This document shows positions 21,693-27,067 of a stretch of 27,067 nucleotides of DNA, piece after piece. Positions within the stretch are counted from its first letter, which is position 1. Each line of letters begins with the position of its first letter. Source of the DNA: Candidatus Latescibacterota bacterium (GTDB taxonomy: Bacteria > Latescibacterota > UBA2968 > UBA8231); contig JAGWBY010000030.1 in assembly GCA_021295675.1 (NCBI GenBank), positions 7,876 to 34,942 of the forward strand, read 5' to 3'. The notes beneath the pieces were generated by a model that was not told the DNA's origin, did no database searches, and saw only the letters and a program-made list of their open reading frames with translations. The translations under genes and the position numbers were made by a program.

Positions 21693-23211
21693 GCCAAAGC
21701 CTGTCTGCGTGCCGCACGAGATTGAACAGCCAGCCTACCGCGTGCTCGTCGCCTTGAATCCCCGAAAACGAGCGGTGCGATTCGCGCGTCGTCGAGGGGA
21801 ATTGGCGGTACTGGGTACTGACGTTGAATTCGCCGTACAAGTCGAAGCCCCACCAGTCGCGCACCTCGGCGGTAATACCGGCGATCTGCGAGGCGGTCGG
21901 CAGGCCGTAGTCAAAGACAACTTCGCGCGGATTGAGCTGATTCTTGACATTGCCAGCAGCCCGCGTCACCACCAAAAACTCCGGGATGCCGATGCGGCTG
22001 TTCTGCCGGTCGGAGGCCACTTCGATCCGATAGTCGTTGGCCAGCACGAAGCGGAAGCGCACGTTTTTGACGCGGGTGATGGCGTCGTCGGCCTCGTCCA
22101 GTCCTAAATCCAATCGGCGCTGCAAGGCCAAGCGCAAGGTGCCTTCCTCGCTTTCTCCCTCTTCGGCAGCCAACGCGTACTGCAGCACAATGCTCTCCGC
22201 CCCATCGGCCCGCAAAAACCCACCGCGCTCCTCCCCACCCTCTATCACCGGCGCAAAGCCAATGCTGCCGCCCGTGAACGTGGTGTCCTTAAAGACCATC
22301 CGCACGCCACCTTCGACTGGCACCTCGCGCCTCAGCGCCGTGGTAATCTCCACCTCCGTGCCGAACAACACCGGCCCACCCTCGCCGTCTGCGGGCGAAT
22401 CATCGGACAGCCGCACGATCAGCTTGTTGAGCCGTCGGCCTAGCTGCCCGGTCGTCAGCACGCCTTTGAGCGGATTACCCTCAAAGCTCTCGCGGTTGCC
22501 AGCCCCGTTATGGGCATTGACCAACGTCAGACCCAAGGTCGCGTTGGCCCCCAAATCGGCCTCTATACGCCCGGCGATCAAACTGGTAAAGTTGTCCTGC
22601 GAAGCCGTCGGAATATGCAGGCTCGGGCGCGAAAACAAACCCGTGAAGCGCAAATGCCGCGCCGCAAAGCTCGTCACGACCCCATTGAAGCCGACCTTGC
22701 GGAAGGTCATCGGCGTCAGGGTGGCAAAAATCTCGTCGCCGATCATCAGCGAGTAGTTGTAGTCGCCGCTCGCATCCGAGGAGATAATCAGCCGGTTAAA
22801 CCAATTGGCGTAGCGCCGCTCTTTGGTCAACTGGCTGCTCTCGACCGTGCGCGCCTGAGTCTGTCGCCAGTCGTACACCAGCCAGCCGCGCGAGATCAGC
22901 TTACCGTAGGTGTCGTAGAAATACGAACCCTCTTGGTTGCGGTCGATGTAGCGCCGGTACGGCTCGGTGGCGTAGTTGGTGTAGCGCCACTGGCGGCGAC
23001 CGTACTCGTCGAACAACTCCTGCGGCATGTACCAGCGCATGACCGTGGGATCCAAAGCTCCCATCAGCACGCTTGGCCCTTGGGCGTTGAAACGGACTTC
23101 GCCCCTTTCTTGCCGCCCCAAGCGGTAGCCGTAATCCGTCTGCGCTCCGGCTTGTAAGACGAGCATTAGGGCCAACAACGCGGCCTTTGCTATGTTAGCT
23201 GTCCAACGCAC
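21652..23211 (-). CDS. Outer-membrane/surface protein A, N-terminal part with signal peptide
   Basis: A GTG start at 23211 gives MRWTANIAKAALLALMLVLQAGAQ, a signal peptide ending in A-x-A. GYRLGRQERGEVRFNAQGPS and later TLGLTLVNAHNGAGNRESFE, VEITTALRREVPVEGG and FDYGLPTASQIAGI indicate a beta-rich domain region. Sense ends near HAVGWLFNLV (about 21720); the last ~15 residues are out of frame. With the following fragments the intact protein would be ~940 residues. Function is unknown; a large outer-membrane or surface protein involved in transport or adhesion is possible. The ribosome binding site is weak. A 76-base spacer lies behind the upstream secreted-protein gene. Confidence 0.78.
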   Translation of the reverse strand: MRWTANIAKAALLALMLVLQAGAQTDYGYRLGRQERGEVRFNAQGPSVLMGALDPTVMRWYMPQELFDEYGRRQWRYTNYATEPYRRYIDRNQEGSYFYDTYGKLISRGWLVYDWRQTQARTVESSQLTKERRYANWFNRLIISSDASGDYNYSLMIGDEIFATLTPMTFRKVGFNGVVTSFAARHLRFTGLFSRPSLHIPTASQDNFTSLIAGRIEADLGANATLGLTLVNAHNGAGNRESFEGNPLKGVLTTGQLGRRLNKLIVRLSDDSPADGEGGPVLFGTEVEITTALRREVPVEGGVRMVFKDTTFTGGSIGFAPVIEGGEERGGFLRADGAESIVLQYALAAEEGESEEGTLRLALQRRLDLGLDEADDAITRVKNVRFRFVLANDYRIEVASDRQNSRIGIPEFLVVTRAAGNVKNQLNPREVVFDYGLPTASQIAGITAEVRDWWGFDLYGEFNVSTQYRQFPSTTRESHRSFSGIQGDEHAVGWLFNLVRHADRLWHGRRLRDQLQAGR

Positions 23212-23287
23212 TGTTCACAGCTTCTCTAAATTGTTCTCGCATTCGTCGCCAAGTACATGGGCGACAAAAGTGTGTGACTCGAAAGAG

Positions 23288-24544
23288 CTACTTCGTCCTG
23301 AGTACGGAGTTTTTCAACTGCCCCCACGATGTAGGCTGAACAGAGGTGTCCGCGTCAAGCAGCCCGTCGGGATAATAGACCCAGTCAAACGTTATATGCT
23401 CTAACCTTGGGGGGAAGGAAGTGGGCTTATAATCTGCTTCATTGAATTCCGCATCGAAGACGTACAGGAGCGCAACACCCCCCTCGCGGCTCCGAACCGC
23501 ATAGGTGTGGCCTTCATAGAGAACCCACCATTCAGTAGCAAAGTCGAGTGGCCTGTCGGGCGGGATGCCTTGGGAAATCAGCATCCTAAAGTCCTTCTTC
23601 CCAAGATCGACTACGCCGGTCTCGGAGGAGCGAAGAACAGGAGGAAAATCAGGTGGTGGTGAGCAAGCGAGTTTTCCGCTAGGACTACCATAGAACCCGA
23701 GTGGGTCTTCAATGTCGTTCAGCAATTCAAAGTCATTAGAAGGCTCCGAATGCGTTCCTTGGCTGAAGTCAAACCCCTCACCCATTCGGACCTGAGCGAC
23801 TTGACCTATTCCAGTAGATTGGTAAGAAAAATAGAATGGACGCACCTGTTCATGGACGGTCTCTCTTCCAGAAATCACCGCAGAGATCGGCGTAAGTTCA
23901 TTCAGAAAGAGGTCGGCAGCACCCTCACACAGGCCAATTGATGTTCGTTCCACATAGACTAGCCCTACTCCATATCCCTGTAGAAAGACAACTCCTGCGC
24001 GAGAAAAACTTCTTGCGCGAGAAAAACTAGGAATATCAAAGAAATCAAAAGAGACTCTGGAGAGCCGAGCTTGGGTAAGTTTGTACCCTGTGTACCCACT
24101 AGGACTACCAAAGTTATATAATGGGATGCCCAACTTATCCCAGCTTAATGCGGCCTCGGCGATGGCTTCGTCTGAAAGGCCAAAGAAACGAAGGGTCTGC
24201 TCATCCCAGCTAAACATTAAAACCCCCTCGTCGGACAGGCGCACCTTTTTCCCGCCCCAAAAGAGCGGGGGAAAGGGCGGCCACGCATAATCGGCCTCAC
24301 TAAAAACAAAGTATTCGAAGCCATCTATCACTTCCGTATGCGTGATCTCGATGGTCACTATGTTCTCTGTGTATCGTAGGGAATCAACGTCATTCAGATA
24401 AACATGCTCGTACGTCCAGCGATTTCCCACCTCCAAAGGGACGTAATCAAGCGGATTGATCTCTACGGCATCATCGATTTCCTGAGCGTCCCCAGCGGCT
24501 GTATAACCAGCTAGAAAAACCAGCAAGAGCATTAGTAATCTCAT
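23288..24544 (-). CDS. Secreted protein of unknown function
   Basis: From ATG 24544 the protein opens MRLLMLLLVFLAGYTAAGDA, a Sec signal peptide without lipobox Cys; cleavage is likely after GDA. The mature part has YVPLEVGNRWTYEHVY, an opening common in unnamed exported proteins of Latescibacteria-like genomes, then YFVFSEADYAWPPFPPLFWG and a C-terminal ITFDWVYYPDGLLD. About 418 residues, no known domain recognised. AGGAAGG is 7 bases before the ATG and overlaps the stop of the isomerase gene, so the ATG at 24544 is the start, not the one at 24622. An 18-base tandem repeat (SFSRAR twice) lies in the middle. It is AT-richer than its neighbours. Confidence 0.75.
   Translation of the reverse strand: MRLLMLLLVFLAGYTAAGDAQEIDDAVEINPLDYVPLEVGNRWTYEHVYLNDVDSLRYTENIVTIEITHTEVIDGFEYFVFSEADYAWPPFPPLFWGGKKVRLSDEGVLMFSWDEQTLRFFGLSDEAIAEAALSWDKLGIPLYNFGSPSGYTGYKLTQARLSRVSFDFFDIPSFSRARSFSRAGVVFLQGYGVGLVYVERTSIGLCEGAADLFLNELTPISAVISGRETVHEQVRPFYFSYQSTGIGQVAQVRMGEGFDFSQGTHSEPSNDFELLNDIEDPLGFYGSPSGKLACSPPPDFPPVLRSSETGVVDLGKKDFRMLISQGIPPDRPLDFATEWWVLYEGHTYAVRSREGGVALLYVFDAEFNEADYKPTSFPPRLEHITFDWVYYPDGLLDADTSVQPTSWGQLKNSVLRTK
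23993..24028. repeat. Two-copy 18-base tandem repeat inside the secreted-protein gene
   Basis: TCCTGCGCGAGAAAAACT at 23993-24010 is followed directly by TCTTGCGCGAGAAAAACT, one mismatch. On the coding strand it gives SFSRAR-SFSRAG. In frame, so it duplicates six residues without breaking the protein; it may be a slippage product. Confidence 0.85.
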
Positions 24545-24551
24545 CGCAATC

Positions 24552-24558
24552 CCTTCCT
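24552..24558 (-). promoter_or_regulatory. Ribosome binding site deciding the secreted-protein start
   Basis: AGGAAGG on the minus strand is 7 bases before the ATG at 24544 and overlaps the isomerase stop codon (24558-24560). It rules for the start that gives a signal peptide directly at the N-terminus. Confidence 0.7.
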
Positions 24559-25424
24559 CACAATTTCTCCAAACTACCCTCGACAATTTCCACCGGATAC
24601 TTATTCCGCAAATTGCGCACAAACCGCACGTAATCCCTTTTAGACTTGTCGATCCGCATGTAAGCCCGGGCGCGGCGCTGCGATTCGGCGTTGTACGGGA
24701 TCTGCTCGCGCGTGCGCTCCAGCACCTTGAAGACTGAATAGCCCCGCTCGGTCTTCAACGGCCCGCCTACCTCGCCGACGGCAACCTCTTGCACAGCAGC
24801 AGACAGCACGGGAAACAGCCCTTGGGTATAAGCATTGAGCTGCATCTGGCCGCCGTGGTGCAAACTACCCTCGCGCCGGGTATGGCGCTGGGCTAGCTCT
24901 GCGGCATCGCCTCCCTCGCGCAACTCGTCCCCCAAGCGCTGGGCCAGCGAATCCGACGCCACCAAAATCTCGACGATGGTCGTAACCTCGGGCCGAGCGA
25001 ATTTTTCGGGATGCGCGTCGTAGAAATCGCGCGCTTCTTCCTCGGTTACACTCACGTATTGATCAACCTCCTGCCGGCGCAACGCGCTGAGCAGCAACTC
25101 CTCGCTCTTAACCGCCACGGTCTCTTTGAAATGCTCGTCTTCGGCCAAGCCAGCCGCCCCAATCTCCGCACTCACGAATAGGTCGGGCAGCACTCGACGG
25201 TGCAAAAACTCAGCCACATGCGCACTGTCAGCCGCCTGTAAACTCCTGCCGGTAAGACGCTCGTACGCCGCCAAAAAGCCACTGACAGTGAGTTCGCCGC
25301 CCCGATACGCGCAGAGCACTTCGGCTTGGTCCGCCATGACCCCGTTCTCTACGAGCCGCTGGATCGCCGCCGGGCGCGGCACCGGTGCGTACGCTTGCAC
25401 GAGCGAATCGCGGAGCGCCTGCAA
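24558..25424 (-). CDS. PpiC-type peptidyl-prolyl isomerase, second half (second SurA-like module)
   Basis: The 288-codon frame is in phase with the preceding gene and separated only by a TAG codon (25428-25430) and one Arg codon. It has a SurA-N-like helical part (LVENGVMADQAEVLCAYRGG; LTVSGFLAAYERLTG) and a PpiC domain: VTEEEARDFYDAHPEKFARP, GGQMQLNAYTQGLFPVLSAA, VGEVGGPLKTERGYSVFKVL. It then ends RFVRNLRNKYPVEIVEGSLE. It has no signal peptide, yet SurA-like proteins act in the periplasm, so it most likely belongs to the same chain as the first half. A TTG start at 25424 with GAGGAG 8 bases upstream would permit separate translation. Confidence 0.85.
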   Translation of the reverse strand: MQALRDSLVQAYAPVPRPAAIQRLVENGVMADQAEVLCAYRGGELTVSGFLAAYERLTGRSLQAADSAHVAEFLHRRVLPDLFVSAEIGAAGLAEDEHFKETVAVKSEELLLSALRRQEVDQYVSVTEEEARDFYDAHPEKFARPEVTTIVEILVASDSLAQRLGDELREGGDAAELAQRHTRREGSLHHGGQMQLNAYTQGLFPVLSAAVQEVAVGEVGGPLKTERGYSVFKVLERTREQIPYNAESQRRARAYMRIDKSKRDYVRFVRNLRNKYPVEIVEGSLEKL

Positions 25425-25427
25425 CCG

Positions 25428-26129
25428 CTACTCCTCAACGATGATCCGCTCCGACGCACTCAGCGGCGCTGGAATCTCGTCGAGGACTTTGTAGATCACG
25501 TAAAAGTCCTCGTGGCCGAAAACCTCGCGCACCGGCGCGGCAACATCCCCTATCGCCAACCCGAGCACCTGCTCGACCGTCTCTTCCGACATCTGATCGC
25601 GCGTCTGATAGATGCCAGTGTCGCCGCCCCGCGCAGCAGTCCGCTCGTGAACCGAGTGCGCACTGGCCAGTTCGTGGAAATCAGCTCCCGCAGCGAGCTG
25701 ATCGATGATTGCACCCGCTTCCTCCAAACTCTCGACCATGATACCGCCCAAGCGCAAAGCGCGGTGTCGGCCGCTCTCCCGGTAGTAACGCTCTATTTCC
25801 TCGGGGGTAATTTCGATCTTGGCGACCACCTCGTGCTCCATGTACAGCGCCATCAGCCGAGCGCGTTTAAAGCGGGCCAGTTCGCCTTTGAACCAACTGT
25901 CTTCAGCCATCTTGGCGGCGTCCGCTTCGCGCAGCAGCAGCTTTTTGTCGATCAGGCTTGCGAGCACTTGGCGCTGGCCTCCCTCTTTCATCCCCGCGGG
26001 AATCCGCGCGTCAAAATCCCTGAACTCCGACGCGGTAATCGGCTCGCCAGCCACTTGGGCTAGCACCAATTCCACAGGCTCTTGGGCACAACCCAAAGCC
26101 AAGATCGCCAGCAAGCAAAAGCGCAACAC
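25428..26129 (-). CDS. Lipoprotein PpiC-type peptidyl-prolyl isomerase, first half (SurA-like)
   Basis: The GTG at 26129 gives a lipoprotein signal VLRFCLLAILALGCAQEP with lipobox LALGC. GGAG lies 7 bases upstream and overlaps the stop of the outer-membrane gene, which supports this start over a longer ORF at 26228. The SurA-N-like region (VAGEPITASEFRDFDARIPA; SLIDKKLLLREADAAKMAED) is followed by a PpiC domain with ALRLGGIMVESLEEAGAIID, ARGGDTGIYQTRDQMSEETV and EDFYVIYKVLDEIPAPLS. It should help fold or deliver outer-membrane proteins, two of which flank it. It stops at an in-frame TAG. Confidence 0.88.
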   Translation of the reverse strand: MLRFCLLAILALGCAQEPVELVLAQVAGEPITASEFRDFDARIPAGMKEGGQRQVLASLIDKKLLLREADAAKMAEDSWFKGELARFKRARLMALYMEHEVVAKIEITPEEIERYYRESGRHRALRLGGIMVESLEEAGAIIDQLAAGADFHELASAHSVHERTAARGGDTGIYQTRDQMSEETVEQVLGLAIGDVAAPVREVFGHEDFYVIYKVLDEIPAPLSASERIIVEE

Positions 26130-26133
26130 GGCC

Positions 26134-27067
26134 TCACTCCAGTCCAGCAAATACCGTGATAAAAGTCGTAGTCTCATTCTTGCCCTTGTCGTCAGTTTTG
26201 AAAACGCCCGGCCGCTCGCTATCCTCAATCACCCGCTCGCTCAGGATGCGGCCAAAGCGCAGGCCCGCTTGCGTGGTCAGCCGGTATCCCTGGTAATCGG
26301 AAGTCGTCGAGAGCTGCACCGCTACATGAGTCGAGCGCCAATCCCCTGTGTCCTGCAAAAGCCCCGCCGCCCGCAGCGCGTCCTCGTCCTGCACCCGGTC
26401 GCTAAACCACAACTGCTCCACGCCGGATTCTAACACCGTGCGTCGCATGACCGGCAGACGGGCGATCAACTGCACGGTCAGCGCCCATTCCTCGCGCCGC
26501 TCTTCGTCGGCGACAAACGGCGTCTGCCGCAAAAACTCGCTCTTGCACCTCGGCTGCAAGTCAAAGCGGCCGAGGCCGTAGCTGTAGTCCACCTTGTTGA
26601 TCAGCCCGAGGAAACTCGCAGTACTTTCCAGCGGGCGGCCAATGCTGTCGCGCGGGTCTTGCGCGTTTTGCCAAAAGCGCTTCCACTTGAACTTATTGAC
26701 CACGTTCAGTCCCTCGATACCCTGATAATCGAACTGCGCATAAGCGGTATTAATCCAAGTGTCCTGCGCCGCCAAAATGTCCCGCACCACCGGCTGGATC
26801 GGCGCGCCGACGAAGGGGGTCGGCTCGCGCCGGGCATCGGGAATGGTGTCCTTGGCTTGCTTGAGCATGTTGAAGACCCGCAAGCGCCCCAAGTCCGCGT
26901 AGTCCCGGTCCAGCGTGAACATCGCGTAATTGGTCTCGTTGAACGCGTCGGTCGCCTCGGACGCCTCGTCCGTGCGCCCGAGGGTCAACCGCATATCCGG
27001 CGCGAGGTGGATGCCGCCGAAGAGATTGTAGCCCCGCCGATCCGGCTTGTACGGGTAATCGGGCAGA
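26134..27067 (-). CDS. Outer-membrane/surface protein B, partial (N-terminus beyond window)
   Basis: The frame is open to the window edge: LPDYPYKPDRRGYNLFGGIH precedes MRLTLGRTDE, so the ATG at 26994 is internal and not the start. It is paralogous to protein A: NYAMFTLDRDYADLGRLRVF, ILAAQDTWINTAYAQFDYQG, LGRFDLQPRCKSEFLRQTPF, and the ending KNETTTFITVFAGLE. Amphipathic strands and a C-terminal hydrophobic residue fit a beta-barrel. The stop overlaps the Shine-Dalgarno sequence of the lipoprotein isomerase gene, so the two are co-translated. Unlike protein A, no frame break is seen in this part, which makes it a useful reference. Confidence 0.8.
   Translation of the reverse strand, partial: LPDYPYKPDRRGYNLFGGIHLAPDMRLTLGRTDEASEATDAFNETNYAMFTLDRDYADLGRLRVFNMLKQAKDTIPDARREPTPFVGAPIQPVVRDILAAQDTWINTAYAQFDYQGIEGLNVVNKFKWKRFWQNAQDPRDSIGRPLESTASFLGLINKVDYSYGLGRFDLQPRCKSEFLRQTPFVADEERREEWALTVQLIARLPVMRRTVLESGVEQLWFSDRVQDEDALRAAGLLQDTGDWRSTHVAVQLSTTSDYQGYRLTTQAGLRFGRILSERVIEDSERPGVFKTDDKGKNETTTFITVFAGLE

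Noticed and set aside
22037..23157. Long plus-strand ORFs (239 and 215 codons) opposite surface protein A
   Set aside because: Composition is that of an antisense shadow in GC-rich coding DNA and no ribosome binding site or domain is visible.
25428..25430. Genome-wide recoding of TAG as a sense codon
   Set aside because: TAG ends the ATPase, dehydratase and methylase genes, the last followed at once by TAA. Reading through in protein B gives non-homologous sequence.
1..27067. CRISPR arrays, tRNA or rRNA genes, and insertion-sequence ends
   Set aside because: I saw no regularly spaced repeats, no cloverleaf-like or rRNA-like stretch, and no transposase reading frame.
26995..27067. Start of surface protein B at the ATG at 26994
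   Set aside because: The upstream bases to the window edge encode LPDYPYKPDRRGYN in the same frame, which aligns to protein A; the true start is outside the window.

Overview
The window is a 27 kb piece of a bacterial chromosome, mostly GC-rich. Its gene content recalls environmental or host-associated members of the FCB/PVC neighbourhood, such as Latescibacterota or Poribacteria-like genomes: Gfo/Idh/MocA oxidoreductase, phytanoyl-CoA dioxygenase-like enzymes, sulfatase, enolase-superfamily dehydratase, cyclase, and exported proteins ending in FlgD-like Ig domains. No rRNA, tRNA or single-copy marker gene is present, so this placement is inference from gene content only. Almost all genes lie on the minus strand; only the two tandem dioxygenase genes are on the plus strand.

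Region 1 (1-5811) is catabolic. A minus-strand operon holds a Gfo/Idh oxidoreductase and two beta-propeller, GH43/GH32-like proteins, the second cut by the window edge. Two tandem PhyH-type dioxygenases diverge from it and converge on a cyclase-family hydrolase. Region 2 (5858-7733) is an AT-richer two-gene cassette: an AAA ATPase with complete ABC-type motifs, followed one base later by a 184-residue unknown protein. It looks like a transferred anti-phage-type pair. Region 3 (7879-10466) holds an enolase-superfamily dehydratase preceded by a sulfatase gene that is broken twice.

Region 4 (10532-14668) reads, in transcription order: a HigA-type antitoxin fragment without its DNA-binding half, a ~970-residue N6-adenine DNA methylase with an N-terminal nuclease-like domain (broken by one frameshift), and a 277-residue protein with an R-x4-H (HEPN-like) motif. 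The last gene lies between two copies of a 79-base repeat that is the 3' end of the methylase gene. This is the best candidate for an unusual, possibly undescribed defence locus.

Region 5 (14729-27067) is an exported/surface-protein cluster: two large paralogous outer-membrane-type proteins, a lipoprotein peptidyl-prolyl isomerase with two PpiC modules, a secreted protein, and two paralogous discoidin-like/FlgD-domain proteins. A small regulator/toxin-antitoxin cassette (XRE, PIN, antitoxin) sits inside the cluster, and a large hairpin repeat lies between the two FlgD genes.

Many long genes in the window are interrupted: the sulfatase twice, the methylase once, one outer-membrane protein twice, both FlgD proteins once each, and the isomerase by an in-frame amber codon. 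This may be real decay or errors in a draft assembly. The two FlgD paralogs break with the same shift at the same place in the protein, which deserves separate attention.
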